Assembly (NCBI GenBank): GCA_049522565.1
Contig: JBEKNT010000226.1
Span: 1 to 10,756, forward strand
Source: JASHVB01 sp049522565
Lineage (GTDB): Bacteria; Pseudomonadota; Alphaproteobacteria; Acetobacterales; Acetobacteraceae
Length of the DNA: 10,756 bases
Direction: 5' to 3'
Part shown: positions 1 through 5,957 of the stretch, one piece after another
Layout: every line of letters starts with the position of its first letter
Numbering within the stretch: the stretch's first letter is position 1
Position numbers and translations under genes: made by a program
The notes under the pieces: model-generated
Database searches by the model: none
The model's input: the letters and a program-made list of their open reading frames with translations, nothing else
What the model was told of the DNA's origin: nothing

Positions 1-69
1 AGGGGGTTGGGGGGAGGGGTGCGTCCAACCGCCGTTGTCCGCAGTACGCACCCCTCCCCCCAACCCCCT
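1..69. repeat. 24-bp perfect inverted repeat, C/G-rich intergenic element
   Basis: Bases 1-24 and 46-69 are exact reverse complements (arms of the form AGGGGGTTGG... and ...CCAACCCCCT) around a 21-nt loop. The element touches the window edge, so its full extent is unknown. It lies just upstream of the LivM-LivG start, presumably between livH and this gene. Similar G/C-run inverted repeats are common intergenic dispersed elements (REP-like) in high-GC Proteobacteria. It could act as an mRNA-stabilising or attenuating hairpin. The structure is read directly; the role is inference. Confidence 0.75.
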
Positions 70-86
70 CCCTCAAGGGGAGGGGG
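64..86 (+). repeat. Second hairpin next to the livMG ribosome binding site
   Basis: CCCCCTCCC (64-72) pairs perfectly with GGGAGGGGG (78-86) around the 5-nt loop TCAAG. The 5' arm shares bases 64-69 with the larger inverted repeat of 1-69, so the two structures cannot form fully at the same time. The 3' arm ends one base before the AGGAG Shine-Dalgarno (87-91) of the downstream gene. This arrangement could influence translation, but it may simply be part of a dispersed repeat. Confidence 0.55.
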
Positions 87-99
87 AGGAGTCCACTCT

Positions 100-1929
100 A
101 TGACCCGCCCCCCGTTCCTGCCCGAGATCGCGCTCGCCGTCGTGCTGGTGGCGATGCCGTTCGTGTTCCCGCATCTCGGCGGTTCGTTCGACTTCATGGA
201 GCGCACGCTCGACTGGGGCATCCTGGGCATCGGCTTCGACCTGCTGTTCGGCTGGACCGGCTTGCTGTCATTCGGCCAGGCCGCATTCTACGGCACCGGC
301 GGCTTCGTCGCGGTTTATCTGTTGCTGAACAACATCGTCGGCAGCGTCTGGCTGGCGCTCGCCATCGGCACCATCGCGGCCGGGCTGTTCGGCCTGCCGG
401 TCGGCTGGTTCGCCGTCCGCCGCATCGGCATCTACTTCGCCATGATCACGCTGGCGTTCGGCCAGATGGCATATTTCCTCGAGTTCAGCCCGCTGCGCGA
501 CTACACCGGCGGCGAGAACGGCCTGCCCGGCGTGCCGGAACCGACGCTCGGCTTCGGCGCGCATGCCGTCCGCATCCACACCGGCCAGCCGATGTACTGG
601 CTGCTGGCGGCGTTCTTCTTTGCCAGCTTCATGCTCGCGCGCCGCATCGTGCACTCGCCGTTCGGCGCCATCCTGCGCGCCATCAAGGAGAACACCGCGC
701 GCGCCGCCATGCTCGGCCATGCCGTGCCACGCTACAAACTGGCGGTGTTCGTCATTGCGGCAATGTTCGCCGGCCTGGCGGGCGGATTGCTCGGCGTGTT
801 CCAGAGCTTCATGCCGCCCGACGCGTTCTCGCTCGACACCTCGGGCCAGCTTGTCGTGCAAACGGTCATCGGTGGCGTCGGTACGCTGATCGGTCCCACC
901 GTAGGCGCCGCGGTCTGGCTGTGGCTGCGCGACAACCTCCAGCTCATCCCCGGCGTGGGTGCCCTGTGGAAGTTGATCCTCGGGGTGATCTTCGTTGTGC
1001 TGGTCATCTTCCTGCGCCGTGGCATCGCCGGCGAGATCCGCCACCGCTGGCTGCGTGGCGCCCCGCCGCTGACCGAGGAGCCGGCCGGCGCGTCCGCCGC
1101 CATTGTGCCGCTGGACGCGACAATGCCGCTGACCGCGCCGCTGGTGCGCGCCCGCCCGGATGCGCCAGCGCTGGAGACGCATGGTCTGGCCAAGCACTAC
1201 GGCGGCTTGCGTGCGGTGGACCACGTCTCGTTTGCCGTGCGACCGAATTCGATCCATGCCGTGATCGGGCCGAATGGCGCCGGCAAGAGCACACTGTTCA
1301 AGATGTTGCTCGACGAGGTGCGCCCCACCGAGGGCGCGGTGCATCTGTTCGGCCGCCGCATCACCGGCCTCGGCGCGACTCGTGCCGCGCAACTTGGAAT
1401 CGGCAAAAGCAACCAGCTCAACACGCTGTTTCTCGATCTGACCGCGCGGCAGAACCTGCGGATCGCGGCGCTCGCCCGGCGGCGCGGCGCGTTTCGGCTC
1501 GACGTGCTGCGACGTGGCGATTGCATCCCCGAGGTAGAGCAACAGGTGGAGGCGGCGCTGTCCACGGTCGGCCTCGGTGTGCGCGCCGAGTTGCCGGCGC
1601 ATGTGCTGGCATACGGCGAGAAGCGGCGGCTGGAGATCGGCATGGCGCTCGCCACCGGTCCGAACGTGCTGCTGCTGGATGAGCCGCTGGCCGGCATGAG
1701 CCCGGCTGAACGCGTCAGCACGCGCGCGCTGATCCGCGAGATCGGCCGCGACCGCACGCTGGTCATTGTCGAGCATGACATGGACGCGATCTTCGAACTC
1801 GCCGAGCGCATCACGGTGCTTTACGAAGGCCGGCTGCTGGCCGAAGGCAACCCGGACGAGATCCAGCGCAACCAGGCGGTGCAGGACGCCTATCTCGGAG
1901 GCATGCGCGAGGTCCATGAGCCTGCTTGA
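100..1929 (+). CDS. Fused branched-chain amino acid-type ABC transporter permease/ATP-binding protein (LivM-LivG fusion)
   Basis: A 609-residue inner-membrane protein that combines one permease and one cytoplasmic ATPase of a HAAT-family importer (Leu/Ile/Val or other small organic acid or amide). Residues ~1-317 are a LivM-type permease with about 8-10 hydrophobic segments and the characteristic LLFGWTGLLSFGQAAFYG stretch. Residues ~318-355 are a Pro/Ala linker. From ~358 a LivG-type ATPase follows: Walker A GPNGAGKST (390-398), Q-loop Gln439, signature LAYGEK (503-508), Walker B NVLLLDEP (Asp527, Glu528) and H-loop VEHD (His559). The ATG at 100 is chosen because AGGAG (87-91) lies 8 nt upstream. 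The frame is open further upstream, but only through the low-complexity inverted repeat. It overlaps livF by 14 nt, so the two are translationally coupled. LivM-LivG fusions are known in alpha- and betaproteobacteria. The true substrate cannot be read from the sequence. Confidence 0.93.
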   Translation: MTRPPFLPEIALAVVLVAMPFVFPHLGGSFDFMERTLDWGILGIGFDLLFGWTGLLSFGQAAFYGTGGFVAVYLLLNNIVGSVWLALAIGTIAAGLFGLPVGWFAVRRIGIYFAMITLAFGQMAYFLEFSPLRDYTGGENGLPGVPEPTLGFGAHAVRIHTGQPMYWLLAAFFFASFMLARRIVHSPFGAILRAIKENTARAAMLGHAVPRYKLAVFVIAAMFAGLAGGLLGVFQSFMPPDAFSLDTSGQLVVQTVIGGVGTLIGPTVGAAVWLWLRDNLQLIPGVGALWKLILGVIFVVLVIFLRRGIAGEIRHRWLRGAPPLTEEPAGASAAIVPLDATMPLTAPLVRARPDAPALETHGLAKHYGGLRAVDHVSFAVRPNSIHAVIGPNGAGKSTLFKMLLDEVRPTEGAVHLFGRRITGLGATRAAQLGIGKSNQLNTLFLDLTARQNLRIAALARRRGAFRLDVLRRGDCIPEVEQQVEAALSTVGLGVRAELPAHVLAYGEKRRLEIGMALATGPNVLLLDEPLAGMSPAERVSTRALIREIGRDRTLVIVEHDMDAIFELAERITVLYEGRLLAEGNPDEIQRNQAVQDAYLGGMREVHEPA

Positions 1930-2614
1930 GGTCGAGGCGATCAACAGCTTCTACGGTGACAGCCACATCCTGTTCGACGTGTCGCTGCGCGTGGAACAGA
2001 ACGAGGTGGTGGCGCTGCTGGGGCGCAACGGCGCCGGCAAGACCACGACGCTGCGCACCATCATGGGCGTGCTGGCGCCGGGCAGCGGCAGCATCCGGCT
2101 GGACGGCAAGCCGATCCACGGCCTGCCGCCCTACGAGATCGCGCGGATGGGCATGCAGCTTGTGCCGGAGGAGCGCGCGATCTTCGGCGGCTTGACGGTG
2201 GAGGAGAATTTGCGCCTCGCCGCACTGACCGCGCCGAGCGCGTGGAGCCTGGATCGGGTCTATGCGGCGTTTCCTCGGCTGGCCGAGCGGCGGCGCTCCG
2301 GCGGACGCACGCTGTCGGGCGGTGAGCAACAGATGCTGGCGATCGCACGGGCGCTGATCCGCGACGCCCGGGTCATCCTGCTGGACGAGCCGTTCGAGGG
2401 CCTGGCGCCGCTGATCGTGCGCGACCTGGTGCGGGTCAGCCGCGAACTGGCGCAGCAGGGCCGCACCATCGTGGTGGTCGAGCAAAATGTCGTGGCGGCG
2501 CTGAGCTTCGCCGATCGGGTCTACGTGCTGAACAACGGCCACGTGGTGTGGACCGGCACGCCGGACGAACTGCACGCCGATCCCGCCGTGATGAAGAGCC
2601 ATCTGGGAGTTTAG
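1916..2614 (+). CDS. livF: Branched-chain amino acid-type ABC transporter ATP-binding protein LivF
   Basis: A 232-residue cytoplasmic ATPase, the usual LivF length, pairing with the LivG half of the upstream fusion to power uptake. Seen directly: Walker A GRNGAGKTT (36-44), Q-loop Gln81 in MQLVPEER, signature LSGGEQQ (133-139), Walker B VILLDEP (153-159). VVVEQN (Glu189-Gln190) occupies the H-loop position, where most ABC proteins have His. The Gln there is normal for LivF proteins, so it is not a defect. The ATG at 1916 lies inside the end of the upstream gene (14-nt overlap). GAGG at 1909-1912 is close and GGAGG at 1897-1901 is somewhat far, as is usual for coupled translation. The same frame is open further upstream, but only as a shadow of livMG. 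The protein ends at GV and is followed by an inverted-repeat-rich gap. The gene symbol reflects family; the specific substrate is not shown. Confidence 0.93.
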   Translation: MSLLEVEAINSFYGDSHILFDVSLRVEQNEVVALLGRNGAGKTTTLRTIMGVLAPGSGSIRLDGKPIHGLPPYEIARMGMQLVPEERAIFGGLTVEENLRLAALTAPSAWSLDRVYAAFPRLAERRRSGGRTLSGGEQQMLAIARALIRDARVILLDEPFEGLAPLIVRDLVRVSRELAQQGRTIVVVEQNVVAALSFADRVYVLNNGHVVWTGTPDELHADPAVMKSHLGV

Positions 2615-2634
2615 TACCCAAAATCAGCGGGTCG

Positions 2635-2678
2635 CGTTCCAACGATAGCGCGTACTAGTACAGCGTTTCCTTGGAACG
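2635..2678. repeat. 44-bp imperfect palindrome downstream of livF
   Basis: The sequence is symmetric about 2656/2657. The outer arms CGTTCCAA (2635-2642) and TTGGAACG (2671-2678) are perfect, the core GTACTAGTAC (2652-2661) is a perfect 10-bp palindrome, and overall 16 of 22 positions match. It starts 20 nt after the livF stop. There is no T-tract, so a classic intrinsic terminator is doubtful. It may be a termination or mRNA-end structure, a protein-binding dyad or the remnant of a small mobile element. Confidence 0.5.
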
Positions 2679-2679
2679 A

Positions 2680-2741
2680 CTCATATGGGGAGGCGCTCGG
2701 ACCCGGCGCGGCGACTCTCGGTGACACCCTCTCGATATGAG
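2680..2741. repeat. 7-bp inverted repeat with 48-bp interior
   Basis: CTCATAT (2680-2686) and ATATGAG (2735-2741) are exact reverse complements in the livF/aldolase convergent gap, directly following the 44-bp palindrome. With such short arms a chance origin is possible. It is listed because three inverted repeats lie in tandem here. Confidence 0.3.
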
Positions 2742-2767
2742 CGGTTGCACGGAATCGATGTACTTGT

Positions 2768-2796
2768 ACACCTCTCCCACGCAGCGGGAGAGGTGT
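2768..2796. terminator. Strong hairpin between convergent genes, candidate bidirectional terminator or REP-like element
   Basis: ACACCTCTCCC (2768-2778) pairs perfectly with GGGAGAGGTGT (2786-2796) around the 7-nt loop ACGCAGC. It sits between the livF stop (2614) and the stop of the minus-strand aldolase gene (2834), where a terminator serving both would be expected. There is no clear U-run on either side, so it may instead be a dispersed C-rich hairpin repeat of the kind common in high-GC Proteobacteria. Confidence 0.5.
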
Positions 2797-2833
2797 GTGC
2801 ACCTCCCTCGCCGCTCACCTCCTCACGCGTTGC

Positions 2834-3613
2834 TTACTCCTTGTAGTCGGGCTCTTTCCGATCCAACTGCCGCTTCAGCGCGGCGAAGTGCCATTCGCAG
2901 GACGGACGGCCACCGTAGTGCCGCGGCGTGGCGTATTCCCGCAGCGTGGTCTCGACCACCGCCTGCGGCAGATAGCGCAACGGCCGGCCGGTCCACATGG
3001 CATAGAGCTGCACCTGCGCCGAGCGTTCGAGATAGTACAGCCGGTCATACGCTTCGGCGACGCTGCGCCCGAGCGTGGCGACGCCATGATTGGCCATCAT
3101 CAGCACGGTCTTGTCGCCGGTCATGCCGGCCAGCCGCGCGCCCTCCGCCGGATCGAACGCCGGGCCGGTATAGGTGTCGTCGTAGACCACATCCATCATC
3201 GTGCCGAGTTCGGTCTGACCGATCGGCAGGATGCGCGGATCCTCCAGCCGCGCCAGCGCGCTGGCGTGCGGCATGTGGGTGTGGAACACCGCGGCCGCTT
3301 GCGGCAGGTCGCGGTGCATCGGCGCATGGATGCAGTAGCAGGACTGTTCGATCTCGCCCTCGCCGGCGCGCCGCACCCCGTCATAATCCACTTCCATGAA
3401 GCAGCTCGCGGTCACTTCCGACCAGTGCAGGCCGAACGGGATTTGATAGTAACGATCCGATTGGCCGGGCACGCGCAGGGTGAGGTGGTTGAAAATGCCC
3501 TCATGCAGGCCATGCATCACGGCCAGCCGATGGGCCGCCGCCAGGTCCACGCGCGCCTGCCAGGCGGCATCCGCCGCGTCCAGCTCGCTGGTGGCGATCG
3601 ATTCAAGTGGCAT
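2834..3613 (-). CDS. Class II aldolase/adducin family protein
   Basis: A 259-residue cytoplasmic protein covering a complete class II aldolase/adducin head domain. Metal-binding histidines are visible as HTHMPH (His111, His113) and ANHGVATLG (His176), the family's usual Zn triad. C-terminal AEAYDRLYYLERSAQVQ matches the family's dimer/tetramer helix. Where sugar-phosphate aldolases such as FucA carry the catalytic Glu (SSExxLH), this protein reads IEQSCYCIH. The equivalent position appears to be Cys92, though Glu87 and Glu89 are close by. This favours the adducin-like subgroup of unknown substrate over a classical fuculose/ribulose-phosphate aldolase. The start is well supported: AAAGGAG (3620-3626 on the minus strand) lies 6 nt before ATG. 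It is convergent with livF and divergent from the PEP-CTERM gene, so it is probably transcribed alone here. A function such as decarboxylation or aldol cleavage cannot be assigned. Confidence 0.88.
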   Translation of the reverse strand: MPLESIATSELDAADAAWQARVDLAAAHRLAVMHGLHEGIFNHLTLRVPGQSDRYYQIPFGLHWSEVTASCFMEVDYDGVRRAGEGEIEQSCYCIHAPMHRDLPQAAAVFHTHMPHASALARLEDPRILPIGQTELGTMMDVVYDDTYTGPAFDPAEGARLAGMTGDKTVLMMANHGVATLGRSVAEAYDRLYYLERSAQVQLYAMWTGRPLRYLPQAVVETTLREYATPRHYGGRPSCEWHFAALKRQLDRKEPDYKE

Positions 3614-3619
3614 TTATTA

Positions 3620-3626
3620 CTCCTTT
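3620..3626 (-). promoter_or_regulatory. Ribosome binding site of the aldolase-family gene
   Basis: AAAGGAG on the minus strand, 6 nt before the ATG at 3613. It is a near-perfect Shine-Dalgarno that fixes the start. The rest of the 190-nt divergent gap (3614-3803) shows no convincing -35/-10 pair. A TTGACC at 3701-3706 on the plus strand lacks a matching -10. Confidence 0.75.
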
Positions 3627-3803
3627 GACACGTCCCGGTTGCACGCAAGCTTCGGCCAGCCGGAAGAATCGCTCAATGACAACCCTGGCGTCAATTCTGC
3701 TTGACCGCCGCACGGCATAGTCCCAAAGTCCTTGGCAAATATCAACGCCGGGCGCGGTCTGCCTCGTCGTCGTTCGCCCGTCCCGGCCTAACGGGAGGCG
3801 CCG

Positions 3804-4643
3804 ATGCGAATATGCTACATGTTCCTCGCCGCGACTGCCATTGGCACACTCTGCGCGAGCACGGCACGCGCCGAGGACTTCAACGAATTCGAGACGCTTG
3901 TCGGCTCGCAAGGCACCTCGTTCAGCATCCTGCTCCAGGGCAACATCGTCGCGTCGATCGACACGACGGCCATGCAGACCGACGCCACGGTAAACCCGTT
4001 CTACTACGTCAATCAGAACTATTTCAGCGGCAGCGGCACCTCCACGGTGACCGCGACAGCCAGCGGCGGCAACACGCTCGTCACGTTCACCGGCAGCAAT
4101 CCGATCCTGCCCGGCTACACGTTCAGCTACGGCGGCTCCGGCAATGGCGACCCGCATTTCGGCCTCGACCCCACCGCCGCGAACGGCAGCGGGCCCTCGT
4201 TCAAGGTGCTGTCGCAGGCATGGTCGAACAACGCGACCAAGACCCAGTTACCGAGCCTGACAGTGAACGCACCAACGCTGGGCGTTGGCACCGTCAACTA
4301 TGTGACGTTCTTTGCCGACGTGACCAGCAACGGCCAAACCGTGGGGCAGTGGTTCGAAGTTCCCTACACGGGCGGCACGCCGCCGAGCTTCGCGCCGCAG
4401 CTCTACACGGCCGGCAATGCGACGTTGTCGAATGTCGGCTTCATGCTCAGTCCGACCCAGATCCCGCTGGACCAACTGAACTTCGGCACCGAGCCCCCGC
4501 CCGGCAGCAACGGAACGCCCTTCACCGCGCTCTCGAGCTTCGACGGCGCCAACCTGACCAGTATGCCCGAACCCGGCTGCGGCGTGCTCGCCGTCGGCCT
4601 GACCGGTCTGCTGCTGCAACGCCGCCGCCGCCGCGCACGCTGA
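3804..4643 (+). CDS. PEP-CTERM sorting domain-containing secreted protein
   Basis: A 279-residue predicted exported protein. Residues 1-23 form a Sec signal peptide (basic MR, hydrophobic core, cleavage likely after ARA at 23). The mature part is rich in Ser, Thr, Gly and Asn and looks all-beta, with no known enzymatic motif. The C-terminus carries a PEP-CTERM sorting signal: PEP at 255-257, a hydrophobic stretch ~260-271 (GVLAVGLTGLLL), then an Arg-rich tail (RRRRRAR). In this system exosortase cleaves the signal and the protein goes to the cell surface or the extracellular polysaccharide matrix. No exosortase gene is in the window. The ATG is preceded by GGGAGG (3793-3798) with a 5-nt spacer. 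Its stop codon is one base from the stop of the convergent AraC gene. The central domain is not recognised; a biofilm or exopolysaccharide-associated role is inference from the sorting signal. Confidence 0.88.
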   Translation: MRICYMFLAATAIGTLCASTARAEDFNEFETLVGSQGTSFSILLQGNIVASIDTTAMQTDATVNPFYYVNQNYFSGSGTSTVTATASGGNTLVTFTGSNPILPGYTFSYGGSGNGDPHFGLDPTAANGSGPSFKVLSQAWSNNATKTQLPSLTVNAPTLGVGTVNYVTFFADVTSNGQTVGQWFEVPYTGGTPPSFAPQLYTAGNATLSNVGFMLSPTQIPLDQLNFGTEPPPGSNGTPFTALSSFDGANLTSMPEPGCGVLAVGLTGLLLQRRRRRAR

Positions 4644-4644
4644 T

Positions 4645-5643
4645 TCACCGCTCGGCGTTGCGCGACTCCCGTCGCACCTCCCCGGGCTGACAGCCAAAAC
4701 GGCGGCGGAAGCTGCGGCTGAAAGCGGAAGGATCGTCGAAGCCGCAGCGCAGCGCGATCTCGCCGATCGTCAGGCGGCTGGCGGCGTCGGCCAGCATCGC
4801 GCGGCTGCGCTCCAGGCGAACCTCGCGCACATATCCCATCACCGTGCCACCGTTGCTGGCAAACAGGCGATAGAGATGGGTGCGGGAGCAGCGCAATGCC
4901 CGCGCCAGCATATCGGGGTTCAGGTCCTGGCGGTGCAGGTTGCCTTCGACGAAGCGCTGCGCCGCCTGCCGCAGCCCGTTGCCATGCGCGCCTTCTTCCC
5001 AGACCCCGGCCCGCGTTTCCAGACGCAACGCAGCCAGCGCGAACTCCGTCGCGGCGTCCAAGGCGACCTGGCGCCCCGCGTCGTCCATCTCCTCCAGCGT
5101 ATCGACAAACTGGGTGAAACAACTGAACAACAGCCGGTTCAGCGGCGTCGCCGACAGCAGCCGGCCGGCGAGAACCGCCGGGTCGCCGCCGATGGCACGC
5201 GCCACCGCGGTGCGCGGTAAACGAAAATTGATCGAGCGATAGCGGCGCATCGCCACGGTGAACGGCACCATCGAGTCATTGACCACGGCTGCGCCAATCG
5301 GAATGCTGAACGCCGTGTCGCCCTTGCAATACTGGCCGGGTCCGTCGCTGCTGACGAGGTAGCTGATCATGATCTCGTCGATGCCATCGCGCCGGCAGCG
5401 CGCCGCGCTGCGTCGCATGATCACGGCATCGGATCGGCCCTCGCGCAACTCGCTGGCGATGCCGAGAAAGCCGCGCACCTGGGCGGAAAATCCGCGCGGC
5501 TGGCCATCCGGCGGAAAGTCCGCCTCGGTTCGGTTCAGCGCCATGTCGCGCCAGAACGCCCGGCGATCCCCCGGCGCGACAAGGCCAGTGGACAAGTTGA
5601 AATACCGTCCAACCGGTAGCGTGGGCCCCGGCCGTGGGGGCAT
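4645..5643 (-). CDS. AraC-family transcriptional regulator (AraC-binding-like N-terminal domain)
   Basis: A 332-residue cytoplasmic DNA-binding regulator. Residues ~1-200 resemble the AraC_binding_2-type ligand/dimerisation domain (landmarks RRAFWRDM near the N-terminus, then FSAQVRGFLGIA). The last ~105 residues are the double helix-turn-helix: first HTH around LNPDMLARALRCSRTHLYRLF, second around LTIGEIALRCGFDDPSAFSRSF with the typical RRRFGCQPGEVR ending. The start at 5643 is preferred over an in-frame ATG five codons upstream (5658), because GAGGAG (5651-5656, minus strand) lies 7 nt before it while 5658 has no good site. It is divergent from a homologous AraC gene and convergent (1-nt gap) with the PEP-CTERM gene. 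It may regulate itself and neighbours; the effector is unknown. Confidence 0.9.
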   Translation of the reverse strand: MPPRPGPTLPVGRYFNLSTGLVAPGDRRAFWRDMALNRTEADFPPDGQPRGFSAQVRGFLGIASELREGRSDAVIMRRSAARCRRDGIDEIMISYLVSSDGPGQYCKGDTAFSIPIGAAVVNDSMVPFTVAMRRYRSINFRLPRTAVARAIGGDPAVLAGRLLSATPLNRLLFSCFTQFVDTLEEMDDAGRQVALDAATEFALAALRLETRAGVWEEGAHGNGLRQAAQRFVEGNLHRQDLNPDMLARALRCSRTHLYRLFASNGGTVMGYVREVRLERSRAMLADAASRLTIGEIALRCGFDDPSAFSRSFRRRFGCQPGEVRRESRNAER

Positions 5644-5799
5644 GGTCTTGCTCCTCATCCCGTTCGGTCAGCAACCAACTGCCGTGACATGTCGTTACAT
5701 ACCACGATGTAGTCTACCCGGTCTGGCACGCGCTGCATAGGAATTTGGGACACCTTGCCTAACGATGCGCCGCCCCCACGCCCCACACTGAGGCGGGGA
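5644..5799. promoter_or_regulatory. Divergent promoter region between two AraC-type regulator genes
   Basis: A 156-nt gap between divergently oriented regulators, where both promoters must lie. It holds the 8-bp palindrome GACATGTC (5686-5693) and a more A/T-rich patch (TTACATACCACGATGTAG, 5695-5712) with repeated ACAT/ATGT words. These could form an operator. A TATGTA on the minus strand (5696-5701) could be a -10 box for the leftward gene, but no good -35 is seen. All of this is positional inference. Confidence 0.35.
5651..5656 (-). promoter_or_regulatory. Ribosome binding site deciding the start of the minus-strand AraC gene
   Basis: GAGGAG on the minus strand, 7 nt before the ATG at 5643. 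The alternative ATG at 5658 overlaps this site and is preceded only by a GC-rich stretch (CGAACGGG), so initiation at 5643 (product MPPRPG...) is more likely. Confidence 0.65.
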
Positions 5800-5957
5800 A
5801 TGGAGTCAGGACCACGTACGCCACAACCGCGCCAATCGAGGTATCCACCGACGAGGTCCCGGAAGCCGAACGTTTCGACTTCTGGCGCGAGGCTTGTTGT
5901 CAGCCGTTAGGACTGACGCCCGAGCGCGACGACAATTCGGCGCCCTTCCATGCGCAC
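5800..5957 (+). pseudogene. N-terminal coding part of the second AraC gene, apparently out of frame with its ATG
   Basis: The frame of the downstream AraC CDS is open from 5763 and reads, from 5805, VRTTYATTAPIEVSTDE followed by VPEAERFDFWREACC. This aligns with the N-terminus of the neighbouring AraC protein (LSTGLVAPGDRRAFWRDMA), so the region is genuinely coding. That frame contains no ATG, GTG or TTG before 5958. A well-placed ATG at 5800, with GAGG at 5790-5793, is in a different frame and runs into TAG at 5908-5910. One missing base shortly after 5802 would join the ATG to the conserved frame, giving a protein of ~328 residues, close to the 332 of its paralogue. Either a frameshift mutation, a sequence error, or non-canonical initiation explains this. 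Confidence 0.6.

Noticed and set aside
7..99. N-terminal extension of the LivM-LivG protein by 31 codons (start at 7)
   Set aside because: It only translates the inverted repeat into Pro/Gly-rich low complexity; the ATG at 100 has a good Shine-Dalgarno and begins the expected hydrophobic permease sequence.
268..1944. 558-codon minus-strand open frame opposite livMG
   Set aside because: Antisense shadow produced by high GC and codon bias; composition is His/Arg/Gln/Ala-rich without any domain, while the plus strand encodes clear ABC motifs.
2795..3628. 277-codon plus-strand frame opposite the aldolase gene
   Set aside because: The minus strand carries a complete class II aldolase with a strong ribosome site; the plus frame is its antisense shadow.
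3701..3729. Possible promoter TTGACC upstream of the PEP-CTERM gene
   Set aside because: No acceptable -10 hexamer at 16-18 nt distance.
3701..4690. 329-codon plus-strand frame overlapping the PEP-CTERM gene
   Set aside because: Arg/His/Gln-rich alternative frame; the 3804-4643 frame has signal peptide, sorting signal and ribosome site.
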